Source of the DNA: Spirosoma telluris | GTDB taxonomy: Bacteria > Bacteroidota > Bacteroidia > Cytophagales > Spirosomataceae | Assembly (NCBI GenBank): GCA_003259005.1 | Contig: QLII01000001.1 | Location: 4,666,501-4,730,500, forward strand | DNA length: 64,000 nt | Direction of reading: 5' to 3' | Shown: positions 46,587 to 55,833 of the stretch, piece by piece | How the letters are laid out: every line of letters begins with the position of its first letter | Position numbering within the stretch: position 1 is the stretch's first letter | The notes under the pieces: model-generated | The model's input: the letters and a program-made list of their open reading frames with translations, nothing else | The model's database searches: none | Told to the model about the DNA's origin: nothing | Position numbers and translations under genes: made by a program

Positions 46587-47358
46587 TTAAACCCGCTCCA
46601 GCAGCCACCAGAGGGGTTTTCGGCGACGAATAATTTTGTAATGCTGCTGCACATAGGTCTGGATATGCTGTTGAGCTTCGGCAACATCATCGGTCAGGCA
46701 GATCAGCTTAAGATCCTTCTCGCTAATGGTTCCTACCCGAATCATGTCCTGCATGTAGGCTAGTAGAGGCTGGTAGTACTCGCGCCCCATGAGCACGACG
46801 GGGAAGTTATGAATCACGCCTGTCTGCACGAGTGTCAATGTTTCAAACAGTTCGTCCATTGTGCCCCAGCCTCCCGGCATAACCACAAAGGCATATGAGT
46901 ATTTTAGCAACAACACTTTCCGAACAAAAAAGAAATTAATCGTTACCCGGGTATGCAGATATGGATTAGGCTGTTGCTCGAAAGGAAGGCGGACATTGCA
47001 ACCCACCGAACGGCCCCCTGCTTCAAAGGCACCCGGTTAGCGGCTTCCATGAGGCCAGGGCCACCTCCCGTCATAACGGTGAAACCCAACTCCTGGATGG
47101 CACGCCCCATTTGTCGAGTAAGGCTATAATAAGGATGGCCTTCCCGAAAACGGGCTGATCCAAAGACCGTTACGCAGGGCCCCACAAAATGTAAAGCGCG
47201 CAGTCCCTTGAGAAACTGCCAGCCAACCTGAAAAATAAAGCGTAACTCAGAACGTCGACCTTTGGGGCCGTCCAGTGCCTGCGTGAGTGTATCATCCAGC
47301 AATGGGTGAATGCGGGGCGCGGATTTTGAGCTTCCTGAGGCTCTATGGGCTTAGTCAT
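46587..47358 (-). CDS. LOG-family protein (TIGR00730-type, cytokinin riboside monophosphate phosphoribohydrolase-like); two frameshifts
   Basis: The full family sequence is spread over three frames. MTKPIEPQEAQNPRP starts at 47358. One extra base at 47314-47317 joins it to RIHPLLDDTLTQALDG, and another at 47032-47034 gives ANRGAFEAGGRSVGCNVRLP. The result is 257 aa. FGSARFREGHPYYSL, VMTGGGPGLMEAAN and VVMPGGWGTMDELFETLTL are the LOG motifs (PGGxGTxxE) that bind and cut the nucleotide. Frame pieces seen alone are 46943-47302 and 46587-47006. It is one of several genes here with one-base run losses. Confidence 0.8.
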
Positions 47359-47682
47359 ATGCAGCGTTGTTTTGACACAAGAAAACCCGCAACGAAACCG
47401 TCACGGGTTTTATCTCCCGTTCCCTCTTTAAATGTGTAGTCCTTGTCAAAAACCTCGTGGTCTACTAAACCACTGTAAACATATAGGATATTTAGCGAAC
47501 AGAATCTGCTCTACCTCAGCCTATCTCCTGATTTTGGTCAACTAAACGCAAGCAATTCGTGACACCAGACACTAGTCCGACTCGAAACAGCGATCAACTA
47601 AGTAGGTAGCTCTAAGTTGACAGGCATTGCCATTTAACATAAATAACTAATTATCAAATACTTGCAATAAATGACTATTTAC
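47359..47682. other. Intergenic stretch with one small hairpin
   Basis: AAAACCCG at 47382-47389 and CGGGTTTT at 47404-47411 form a hairpin upstream of the LOG gene. A 16-base sequence AATGACTATTTACTGA recurs with one change about 30 bases later. No gene is seen. Confidence 0.35.
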
Positions 47683-47712
47683 TGACAATCCATGACAACG
47701 AATGACCATTTA
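47683..47712. repeat. 30-bp repeat, copy 2 (overlaps a minus-strand stop)
   Basis: Matches 36240-36269 at 28 of 30 bases; the TAA of the membrane-protein gene lies in its last three bases. Confidence 0.5.
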
Positions 47713-48209
47713 CTGAAACGGCAGAAGTACCTGGTTCTGATCAATTACTTCGTTCACATTCCGACGGTTATCCTGGTTATAAAGCTGATAAAAAGCCCAC
47801 GCTAGTAGTAAGGTTGCCGGAAAAGCGGAGCCAAGCCCAAGAGGTGCAATGGCTAAACAAAAAACTATGCCCCCAAGACAACCTGCCCGAAACCAGCGCC
47901 CTCTCATGAGCATGGCCCGGCAATCAGGATCTGCCCAACGGCAATACTGAGCACCATTGGCTGAATGATCTTATCGAAAGGCCCGAGAATAAACCGGCTG
48001 TATAACGGAATGGCATAGTCTGCATAACTCTGGTAAACCCAGGGTGTATCGAGTACCGTTCGGGTATTGACAAAAGCCGCAATTGCGAATAAAAGCATGA
48101 ATACAATCCGGGCAACCGTAGGCAAGCGGTAGCTGGCCACGACCTGCCCAACAGAAACGACGTTTGTAACGACGTAAGCAATTGAAATAAACGAGTCTAG
48201 CGTTTCCAT
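47710..48209 (-). CDS. Small integral membrane protein, about 166 aa; apparent frameshift
   Basis: Two frames, 47904-48209 and 47710-47913, join when one base is added to the CCC run 47916-47918, giving GQILIAGAMLMRGRWFRAG. Four hydrophobic helices result: IAYVVTNVVSVGQVVASY, IVFMLLFAIAAFVN, MVLSIAVGQILIAGAMLM and FCLAIAPLGLGSAFPATLLL. The layout is like DoxX-type or DUF quinone-linked small membrane proteins, but I cannot confirm a family. It is 20 bp after the flavin-binding protein gene and probably in its operon. Confidence 0.6.
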
Positions 48210-48229
48210 ACCGATTTGTTGAATTAGGT

Positions 48230-48652
48230 TTATTCTTTGGTTTCACTCCGGCCTGTTTTACTTAGGATACGAATGCGGTATACTACTGTAGGGCTTGGTT
48301 CTATGTGTGCATGAGCAGCATCTTCTTTTACGGGCGCAATTCGTCCCGGCCCAAGCCGTTGCTCGGCATATTGCCGCTCATCGCCCTGTAATTCTTCGTA
48401 TATGCCCTGAACAACAACGCTACGCCAACTGGAAGGGCTGCACACATCATCGACCTCGAAGCAAACAGAGGGATTCTTTCGTAACAGCTGGGTTTTGGTG
48501 CCCTCATGGGTTTGTCCATAAATGGCATGTCCATCATAGAGATAGGAGACCGGCAGAACCAACACCTGCCCATCAGCAGCACAACCAAGGCGGCCAAAAA
48601 ACTGAGTACTCAGCAAATGGTCCGTTATTTCAGGTGACAGATCACGTAACAT
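48230..48652 (-). CDS. Pyridoxamine 5'-phosphate oxidase-like flavin-binding protein
   Basis: Protein of 140 aa. FFGRLGCAADGQVLVLPVSY is the usual start of a split-barrel FMN-binding fold, followed by YDGHAIYGQTHEGTKTQLLR and a central NPSVCFEVDDVCSPSSWRSV. This is the short group often called pyridoxamine-phosphate-oxidase family or nitroimidazole-resistance-like. True PdxH activity is unlikely at this length. Its start faces the universal stress gene at 48835 across a 182-bp shared promoter region. Confidence 0.8.
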   Translation of the reverse strand: MLRDLSPEITDHLLSTQFFGRLGCAADGQVLVLPVSYLYDGHAIYGQTHEGTKTQLLRKNPSVCFEVDDVCSPSSWRSVVVQGIYEELQGDERQYAEQRLGPGRIAPVKEDAAHAHIEPSPTVVYRIRILSKTGRSETKE

Positions 48653-48834
48653 AGCGATTAGCAGGTTTGGGTATAAGTCAAAATTACAACTGGCTTTACA
48701 CCTGCTCCCGGAGTTTTGTCAGGCAACGACATGACTTTACTCAAGTGATGAAAATCAATTAGTTACATGTAATTTATCATGCATAAATCGGCTTTAATTG
48801 ATCTGATTTGTGGGTCATCTAAACAATTCTACTC

Positions 48835-49668
48835 ATGAAAACCATCCTTGTTCCTACTGATCTTAGTCCCATGACCGACGCCGTTTTATCAGTAGCCGTT
48901 GGTCTGGCCCGTACGACCGGTGCCGAAATTGTCTTATTGCATTCGGTAACCTACCCCACCATGATGCTCACATCTGCTTACGCAGAAGCCTTACCTATTG
49001 TTACAGAAACTACCCTGGCCTCCTACGAAAAGATTGAAGAGGACGCTCGCAAGGTTCTGGACGGTTTTTCCAACAACCCAGCTTATGCCGGGGTCAAGAT
49101 TACCCCAATCTTACTCACAAATGGACAAGGGCTAGTGGGAGCGATTACGGATCAGCCAGCCGACCTGATCGTGATGGCTTCGAAAGGTGCATCGGGCCTG
49201 GAGGAATTATTGATTGGTTCCAACGCCGAAACTGTTGTCCGTTATGCCCATTGTCCGGTACTGGTTATCAAACATCCCGTTGCCCATTTCCAGCCAGAAA
49301 ACATTGTCTGTGCCGTGGATGTCGACGACAAGCTGAAGTCGATCAAACGGTATCCCTTTCAGATGGGCGAGCAGGGACTTCACCAGTTTCTGTATGTAAT
49401 TACCCCCACCGATAATCGTGATCCAGATGGCGTACGTGATTGGGTAAATGATTTTGCCTGTGCCAAAGGCATTACCGAATTTGAATTTGTGACACGTCAT
49501 GCCCGCAATGTACCCGATGGCATTCTTGAGTATGCCGAAGCAACAAAAGCAGATCTGATTGTGCTGTTTACACACGGCCATAAAGGCTTACTGCATCTAT
49601 TGGAAGGCAGCGTAGCCGAAGATGTTCTGAACCACGCCAATACCCCTGTTTTGATTATGCGGGCTTAA
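48835..49668 (+). CDS. Universal stress protein, tandem UspA domains
   Basis: Protein of 277 aa. MKTILVPTDLSPMTDAVLSV starts a canonical UspA domain, with LIVMASKGASGLEELLIGSN as the nucleotide loop (G-x2-G-x9-G-S like). The second domain is partial and ends LIVLFTHGHKGLLHLLEGSV and VLIMRA. It is closely related to the gene at 55834 and less to those at 44587 and 45481. A strong terminator follows at 49728. Confidence 0.9.
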   Translation: MKTILVPTDLSPMTDAVLSVAVGLARTTGAEIVLLHSVTYPTMMLTSAYAEALPIVTETTLASYEKIEEDARKVLDGFSNNPAYAGVKITPILLTNGQGLVGAITDQPADLIVMASKGASGLEELLIGSNAETVVRYAHCPVLVIKHPVAHFQPENIVCAVDVDDKLKSIKRYPFQMGEQGLHQFLYVITPTDNRDPDGVRDWVNDFACAKGITEFEFVTRHARNVPDGILEYAEATKADLIVLFTHGHKGLLHLLEGSVAEDVLNHANTPVLIMRA

Positions 49669-49727
49669 GGCTCAGAAAATAGAACCAATCAGCTGACTAT
49701 CAATTAATAATACATAACCAATAACCC

Positions 49728-49767
49728 AATAAAGCCGCCTGGAAATCAAATTCCAGGCGGCTTTATT
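49728..49767. terminator. Bidirectional terminator after the universal stress gene
   Basis: Perfect 17-bp arms AATAAAGCCGCCTGGAA and complement with a 6-base loop, between convergent genes. Confidence 0.85.
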
Positions 49768-49789
49768 AGTTAATCGATCTATGTCACTC

Positions 49790-50236
49790 CTACTTATGAC
49801 TCATATGCGTATGCTGATTTTGAAAACAATGCAAGGCGCAGGCAATGTTTTTGTAACTGTCATGAACATTCGCAATTTTGTTACCCTTGGCATCAAAAAT
49901 ATCGCAGGTATCGTCAGGCTTGTCTTTGATTGTAAAGACAAGTTCGCCGTTGATATCATAGTAGGTCTTTCCGTCTTTACCTATTCGGCCCATTTTTTTG
50001 CCGGTTTTTGCATCGACCAAGTCCCCCTGTCCGTCCACAAAGGCGATCTTCTGCCCGCTGGCATCCTTAATAATTCGATCTTTACCTACTAGCCCAATTG
50101 ATGTGCCCTTGCCATCTTTGATTTGCCCCTGTGCATTGATGCTCATCGGCTGCTTGTAATTAGCCGACTGGCTAAAGAGTAGTGAAGGAAGCAGCGTCAT
50201 GGCCGCTAAGAGAGTCCATTTTTGTACTTTTTTCAT
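49790..50236 (-). CDS. Small secreted protein with short glycine/aspartate turn repeats
   Basis: Protein of 148 aa. Signal peptide MKKVQKWTLLAAMTLLPSLLFS is followed by six or seven units of about 17 residues: INAQGQIKDGKGTSIGLV, DASGQKIAFVDGQGDLVD, KTGKKMGRIGKDGKTYYD, INGELVF, FDAKGNKIANV. These make a beta-hairpin repeat. A His-rich end (CFQNQHTHMSHK) could bind metal. I do not know the family; a periplasmic location is likely. Confidence 0.65.
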   Translation of the reverse strand: MKKVQKWTLLAAMTLLPSLLFSQSANYKQPMSINAQGQIKDGKGTSIGLVGKDRIIKDASGQKIAFVDGQGDLVDAKTGKKMGRIGKDGKTYYDINGELVFTIKDKPDDTCDIFDAKGNKIANVHDSYKNIACALHCFQNQHTHMSHK

Positions 50237-50297
50237 GATGATTGTATTATTGGTTAAAATCTACTGTTAAGAATTTTCATTACTGCCCAAAACGGCC

Positions 50298-51419
50298 TTA
50301 ATACAGTTCAGGTCTATTGTAGTCGATATCCGTAATCTCCCATTGGTAATAATCGAAATCACCTGTAGGGAGTCGCCAGATAACGTCACCTTTAACCGGA
50401 ATGGTCACCCCATCCATTTCCTTCCAGGCACGAACCGGGATATACCATTTTTCCAGTTTTCCCTCTTTCCCGCCACCCATGTAGCGGTTAGCCGACACAT
50501 TGACCAGCCGATGCTGCTCATCAAAGGCAAACACAGCAGTTGCCGACACTCCTTGGTAGGTCATGGTTGCCTGGGCGTGGGTAGAATCAATCGCTTGCCA
50601 GGTTATATAGGGGCTAAGCGCTGCCGATGGAAACCAGCATAACTCGCCCAGATACCGAAGCAGTGTTCCCTGATCGGTTTTGGCATCAGACGCATTGACT
50701 ACTGGCACTAGTGAGAGTGCTTTAATGAGCATATTACCCTTTCCATCAGCGTATTTATCACGCCCTGCCAACGGCAGAAAAGGCAGCATATGCACATCGG
50801 CTTCCCAGACGAAACCGGGCCGATCGACTGCAAAATACTGTTTTGCTTCGGTTGGCATCCATTTTCCATCCGGGCTGGTACGCATGAGGCCGTGTTGTTG
50901 CAATCGTACAGTATGAACGCGTTCTTTGCCGACCACACCGCTCGCCAACATCCACTCCTGCACAGGAGCAGGTAAGTCATGGAGCATCTCACGCGTAATA
51001 ACTCCCGGAACAACAACGGGTTGCTTAAGTAGTTGAAGAACTTCCTGATCGGCCTGTTTTTCAAAGCGGTCGTGGGCATAGACAAGCACCAGCACCATAG
51101 CAATGATGATATTGGCAAAAGTGCCTGCTCGGGCATCTGTCCAATAGACAATAATGAGTGACTGAGACATTAGTACACTGACTAACCCAACACCCGACCA
51201 CCACTCTCGATTGATCAGGCAACCCACCATAGTCACAAAAAAACCTAAGCAGGTCAGGAGCCACAAGATGCCTGACAGTTTAGAGGCTTCATCGGATAGG
51301 GTTATAAACGATTTGCCACTTAACTGACTTATACTAGCCAGGTTCCATTGCTTAAGAAAGCCCACCGCATGAATAAGCCCATGGGCAAACAGGAGCAGCG
51401 CAAACAACGAACGAAGCAT
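50298..51419 (-). CDS. Membrane protein with N-terminal helices and C-terminal DUF6544-like domain
   Basis: Protein of 373 aa. Four hydrophobic segments lie in residues 1-120 (LFALLLFAHGLIHAVGFLK, ILWLLTCLGFFVTMVGCL, VSVLMSQSLIIVYW, IIIAMVLVLVYA). A soluble domain of 250 residues follows, with LPAPVQEWMLASGVVGKERV, LRYLGELCWFPSAAL and EMDGVTIPVKGDVIWRLPTG. This matches the DUF6544 type seen in many soil bacteria; the function is not known. It is 26 bp after the dehydrogenase gene and may share its transcript. Confidence 0.7.
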   Translation of the reverse strand: MLRSLFALLLFAHGLIHAVGFLKQWNLASISQLSGKSFITLSDEASKLSGILWLLTCLGFFVTMVGCLINREWWSGVGLVSVLMSQSLIIVYWTDARAGTFANIIIAMVLVLVYAHDRFEKQADQEVLQLLKQPVVVPGVITREMLHDLPAPVQEWMLASGVVGKERVHTVRLQQHGLMRTSPDGKWMPTEAKQYFAVDRPGFVWEADVHMLPFLPLAGRDKYADGKGNMLIKALSLVPVVNASDAKTDQGTLLRYLGELCWFPSAALSPYITWQAIDSTHAQATMTYQGVSATAVFAFDEQHRLVNVSANRYMGGGKEGKLEKWYIPVRAWKEMDGVTIPVKGDVIWRLPTGDFDYYQWEITDIDYNRPELY

Positions 51420-51445
51420 AAGTATGGCTACTTAGAGCGTACTGA

Positions 51446-52438
51446 TTAACACATGGATGCCTTAGTAACCAGCGACATTTGCTGGTTTTCGTAGAAGCTG
51501 AATTGATTGAGCAGGCTTCGCGCAATCTGCCGCTGAGCCTCTTCAGTAAGAAAGCCCTGATGAGCCGTCAGCAATACCTTGGGGTGCTTACGTAAGCGGT
51601 TTAGCAGGTCGTCTATGATTGGCTTGTCAGAAAAATCGTAGTGAAAATAGGCCCGCTCCTGTTCATACACATCGGCAGCATAGCCGCTTAACCGATCACA
51701 ATCCAGGGCATTGAGTACCGCTCTGGTATCTACTAAACGCCCTCGGCTGGTATTGACCAAAATGGCACTGGGCTTCACCAGAGACAGCGTATGGTCGTTG
51801 ATAATATATTCGGTTAGGGGGGTCAGTGGGCAATGCAGGGCAATCACATCGGACTGATGCAGTAATTCACCCAATGAAACATAGGTTACGCCCGTTTCGA
51901 GTAGTCGGCGATCGGGGTAGATGTCGTAGGCCAGCAATTTACAGCCAAAGCCCTGCATAATGCGGATAAACGCCTTGCCAATATGCCCTGTTCCAACAAC
52001 GCCTACGGTTTTGCTATGCAGGTCTATACCCGACAACCCGTCAATAGTGAAGTTACCTGCCTGCACCCGCTGGTGCGCTTCAGGCAGGTGCCGAATTAGC
52101 CCTAGTAACAAAGCAACAGCCTGTTCAGCTACCGAATAGGGCGAATAACCGGGTATATGGAGGAGATTCAGGCGCAGGTCGCTAACCGCCAATTGGTCTA
52201 CATTGTCCAAACCAATGCATCGCATGCCAATCAGATCAATCCCTAGTCCTTTCAACTCGTGAAGAACAGGGCGACTCAGATCATCATTGACAAACACACA
52301 CACCGCCTGATTCCCTTTCGCCAGATGCGCCGTAGCGAGCGTCAATGTTTCGGGAATGTAGGTAATTTGATGATGAGCACAATATTGATCGAACCATTTT
52401 TTCTCGAAAGGTAAGGCACTAAAAAAGGCTATATTCAT
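51446..52438 (-). CDS. D-2-hydroxyacid dehydrogenase (D-lactate dehydrogenase-like)
   Basis: Protein of 330 aa from ATG 52438 (MNIAFFSALPFEKKWFDQ); ten codons upstream are ignored. The NAD-binding motif is VGVVGTGHIGKAFIRIMQGF. Catalytic residues sit in NTSRGRLVDT (Arg), DVYEQERAYF (Glu) and LTAHQGFLTEEA (His). The phenyl-free active site and the DFSDKPIIDDLL insertion are typical of fermentative D-lactate dehydrogenase, LdhA type. Pyruvate would be reduced to D-lactate with NADH, which suits the surrounding stress and low-oxygen genes. Confidence 0.85.
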   Translation of the reverse strand: MNIAFFSALPFEKKWFDQYCAHHQITYIPETLTLATAHLAKGNQAVCVFVNDDLSRPVLHELKGLGIDLIGMRCIGLDNVDQLAVSDLRLNLLHIPGYSPYSVAEQAVALLLGLIRHLPEAHQRVQAGNFTIDGLSGIDLHSKTVGVVGTGHIGKAFIRIMQGFGCKLLAYDIYPDRRLLETGVTYVSLGELLHQSDVIALHCPLTPLTEYIINDHTLSLVKPSAILVNTSRGRLVDTRAVLNALDCDRLSGYAADVYEQERAYFHYDFSDKPIIDDLLNRLRKHPKVLLTAHQGFLTEEAQRQIARSLLNQFSFYENQQMSLVTKASMC

Positions 52439-52559
52439 AGAAATGACGGCTAACGATTGACACACCAAAATTGGGTTATCTACCTATGTCATCTTATGAT
52501 GTAACTCAGAGCTACAGTTGACTTTGCGCAGGTTGCTATAGACTGGGTTTTAAAAGGGG

Positions 52560-53267
52560 TTAGGGATGTCGAAAACCACCCCCACCAATACCCAGCGTCA
52601 GGAAAAATCCCTGGGGTGAATACCGTACAGGCGATACAATGGTAGCTCCGTTTCGGTCACCATGCCACTCGTTGGAAGCAGTCGATAGCCGATAGCCTGC
52701 CCGAATACTTAGCATCGGCCCAGCATATAGATTCGGATCAGAACCGGTTTTCAAAACGAGCCAATCGATGGTTAGCCCTATATCTGTGGCCAACCCATCG
52801 AGTACGTAAGTTGTAGGAACACCGCCAGGCAAAGTCGAATTGACGTTAAACGAGTTAATGCCAGGCCCGACAATGGGGTATAGTTTTGTTCGTTTTGTAT
52901 GCCACGCTATCCACCCAATCCAGATATGTGCATTCGACGCCGATGATTCGATCACGGTTTGGGTAGGGGCATCCTGAACCCGTTTATTAATGAACGCAGA
53001 GGCCCCAGCGCCAAATAACCATCGGTTTCTACGGCCATAAATTTCGGCCCCAAGCATACGGTACTGGTCATTACCAGGCGATTCAGCAAGCTTACTTAGC
53101 TGTTGGATGGCGGTAGCTGCTCCTGGCCATATGCCTATGCCTCCATAGAAAAATCCAGCCCCTCCCCGTATAGCCTGCCCCGCTCCTGCTATTGGCAACA
53201 AGAGCAGAACTACCAGAAATAACCCACGGTAGGCGCCACCCGTTTTCGATACAAAGACCTGTTTCAC
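52560..53267 (-). CDS. Outer-membrane beta-barrel-like protein, 235 aa
   Basis: GTG start at 53267, 2 bp after the PEP-synthase stop. An N-terminal signal (RGLFLVVLLLLPIAGAGQA) is followed by alternating strands such as RWLFGAGASAFINKRVQDA, IWIGWIAWHTKRTKLYPIVG and LYAGPMLSIRAGYRLSTAS, ending in FFLTLGIGGGGF. This looks like a small beta-barrel. No named family is recognised. The tight spacing suggests co-expression with ppsA, but the functional link is unclear. Confidence 0.6.
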   Translation of the reverse strand: MKQVFVSKTGGAYRGLFLVVLLLLPIAGAGQAIRGGAGFFYGGIGIWPGAATAIQQLSKLAESPGNDQYRMLGAEIYGRRNRWLFGAGASAFINKRVQDAPTQTVIESSASNAHIWIGWIAWHTKRTKLYPIVGPGINSFNVNSTLPGGVPTTYVLDGLATDIGLTIDWLVLKTGSDPNLYAGPMLSIRAGYRLSTASNEWHGDRNGATIVSPVRYSPQGFFLTLGIGGGGFRHP

Positions 53268-53269
53268 TG

Positions 53270-55666
53270 TCAGAGTGTGTTCAGGAGTAGGGTGGCTTCG
53301 GCTTCATAAATAGTCGAAAGCCCAGCCAGGAAAGCGTCGGGAGTCAGCGATATGCTGTTGATTCCTTTTTCTGTCAGAAACTGCGCAAAGTCCGGATTAT
53401 CGCTGGGTCCCTGCCCACAAATACCCACAGGTCGGTTAGACAAATGGGCCTTCCGGATCAGCATCCCAATCAGGTCTCGTACTGTCGGATCGTTTTCATT
53501 GAAAAGCCCCTGCACCGTCGATGAATCGCGGTCAACGCCCAACGCCAGTTGAGTCAGATCGTTGGAACCAATTGAAAAGCCGTCGAAGAGTTCGGCAAAG
53601 GATTCGGCCTGGATGATATTGCTGGGAATTTCAGCCATAACGTAGATTTCCAGCCCATTCTCTCCACGGGAAAGACCGAAATCATCCATGACCTCAAGCA
53701 CTTTTTTTCCTTCGTCAACCGTCCGGCAAAAAGGGATCATGAGTTTGACATTGACAAACCCCATCTTGTCGCGAACTCGGCGCATTGCTTCACACTCCAG
53801 CCGGAAACCATCCCTGTATCGTGGATCATAGTACCGACTGGCACCGCGCCAGCCCAGCATCGGATTTTCTTCTAAAGGCTCAAAATAACTGCCTCCCAGC
53901 AAATTAGCGTACTCGTTCGTTTTGAAATCGCTCATCCGAACAATAACGGGGCGGGGATAAAAGCTGGCCGCAACCAGTGCCACCGACTGAGCCAGTTTGT
54001 CCACAAAAAATTCCTTCTTGTCGTGATACAGGTGCGTTAGCCGGGTAATCTCCTTTTGATCAATCTCGTCAGTTACCTGATCGAAACGGACTAGCGCCAT
54101 TGGGTGAATTCCGATCGCATTGGCAATAATGAACTCAAGCCGCATCAGGCCCACACCATCGCCAGGAAGTTGCGACATGCGCAGTGCCTGCGATGGATCG
54201 CCCAGAATGAGCATGCATTGGGTCCGGGGTTTGGGCAAGTCGGTCAGTTTAATTCGCTCCTCTGTAAACGGAACAGCTCCTTCGTAGACAAATCCCTCCT
54301 GTGCATCCAGACAGGAAACCGTAATGGTGGCTCCATCTGGAATAACCTCCGTACCATTATTGGTACCTACTACTGCCAGAGCACCTACTTCACGGGCTAC
54401 AATAGCCGCATGGCTAGTCCGCCCGCCCCGATTGGTTATAATAGCCGATACTTTCTTAAGAATCGGGTCCCAGTCGGGTGTCGTAATGTCGGTTATCAGA
54501 ATATCGGTCGAACAAATCGAGGCAGGCACCTCTTTGGGTGAGCCCACCACCCGCGCAGTTCCCGTCACGATTCGCTGACCGATACCTTTACCCTGGGTTA
54601 GGGCCTTCCCCGGTACCTGTAGGTGGTACTCGGTAATTTCTAACGCTGCTGGGCGGGCAGCCGTAATAGGGCGCGCCTGCACAATATAAAGCTGTTGATC
54701 GATAGCGTCCTTAGCCCATTCGATATCCATTGGCCTGCCATAATGCTGTTCAATCAGTAAGGCCCAGCTTGCTAATTGATTTACTTCGGCATGGTTCAAC
54801 ACCCATTTTTCACGTAAATCATTGGGAGTCTCAATATTCAGGGTCTGCTTATCCGCTTCTGTGGTAGTGGCATAAATCATCGTAACGGACTTCTCCCCCA
54901 CTTTCTGGCTGACAATGGCATTGGGAAGCCGATTAATCGACGGCTTGAAGACGTAAAACTCATCGGGATTAACGCTCCCCAGCACAACATTTTCGCCCAG
55001 TCCCCAACTCCCGGTAATCAGCATCAGGTTTTCATGACCCGTATCGGGGTCAACCGTAAAGCATACCCCAGACGATGCCTGATCGGAACGCACCATTTTT
55101 TGTACGCCCACCGATAGGGCAACCTTCAAGTGATCGAAGCCGTTATCATGGCGGTACTTAATAGCCCGGTCAGTAAACAGCGACGCATAACAGGCCTGAC
55201 AGGCTACCAGCAATTGTTCTTCCGTTTGAATATTAAGAAATGAGTCGTGTTGACCTGCAAAACTGGCATTCACCAGATCTTCGGCAGTAGCGCTACTTCG
55301 AACGGCCACCTGAATCGAGTCAGTATAGTGTCGTTGTAATACATCGAATGCCTTTTTGATAGCTTCTATACAATCCGGCGGTAACGTCGCCTGCTGAATC
55401 AGTTCCCGAATCTGACTGCCAACCGTAGCCAGATTGGAAAATTCCTGTACATCGAGCGTATCAATCAATTGCTGGATAGGCTCATATAAGTGGTTATATT
55501 GAATAAAGTCACGATAGGCCTCCGTTGTTAGCGCAAAGCCATCCGGAATACGAACCCCATAGAACCGTAGTCCATTAAACAGTTCGCCCAGGGATGCATT
55601 TTTACCACCCACCTGGGCAATCATGCCATTGTTGATCTGGCTGAAACGAAGTACCCATGTCTTCAT
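53270..55666 (-). CDS. ppsA: Phosphoenolpyruvate synthase
   Basis: Protein of 798 aa from ATG 55666 (MKTWVLRFSQINNGMIAQVG); the frame upstream is non-coding. The N-terminal ATP-grasp part has VGGKNASLGELFNGL, VRSSATAEDLVNASFAGQHD and PMDIEWAKDAIDQQLYIVQA. The mobile phosphohistidine domain is TNRGGRTSHAAIVAREVGA. The PEP-binding barrel has FSIGSNDLTQLALGVDRDSS and GICGQGPSDNPDFAQFL. It makes PEP, AMP and phosphate from pyruvate, ATP and water for gluconeogenesis. It is divergent from a universal stress gene. Confidence 0.92.
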   Translation of the reverse strand: MKTWVLRFSQINNGMIAQVGGKNASLGELFNGLRFYGVRIPDGFALTTEAYRDFIQYNHLYEPIQQLIDTLDVQEFSNLATVGSQIRELIQQATLPPDCIEAIKKAFDVLQRHYTDSIQVAVRSSATAEDLVNASFAGQHDSFLNIQTEEQLLVACQACYASLFTDRAIKYRHDNGFDHLKVALSVGVQKMVRSDQASSGVCFTVDPDTGHENLMLITGSWGLGENVVLGSVNPDEFYVFKPSINRLPNAIVSQKVGEKSVTMIYATTTEADKQTLNIETPNDLREKWVLNHAEVNQLASWALLIEQHYGRPMDIEWAKDAIDQQLYIVQARPITAARPAALEITEYHLQVPGKALTQGKGIGQRIVTGTARVVGSPKEVPASICSTDILITDITTPDWDPILKKVSAIITNRGGRTSHAAIVAREVGALAVVGTNNGTEVIPDGATITVSCLDAQEGFVYEGAVPFTEERIKLTDLPKPRTQCMLILGDPSQALRMSQLPGDGVGLMRLEFIIANAIGIHPMALVRFDQVTDEIDQKEITRLTHLYHDKKEFFVDKLAQSVALVAASFYPRPVIVRMSDFKTNEYANLLGGSYFEPLEENPMLGWRGASRYYDPRYRDGFRLECEAMRRVRDKMGFVNVKLMIPFCRTVDEGKKVLEVMDDFGLSRGENGLEIYVMAEIPSNIIQAESFAELFDGFSIGSNDLTQLALGVDRDSSTVQGLFNENDPTVRDLIGMLIRKAHLSNRPVGICGQGPSDNPDFAQFLTEKGINSISLTPDAFLAGLSTIYEAEATLLLNTL

Positions 55667-55833
55667 GTCTGTAGTCGATTTAAGATGCGGCTGCAAGCTA
55701 AACAAGGCTCTGACCTCCACAGATGAGGAACCTTAGCTAGTCATCTGATTATAATCAAGTTAACCCATGCGTTCAATCAGAAAAAGGCAGAAAAACAAGA
55801 GCTTGCTTTGGGGAATCAACCAATCACCGACTC

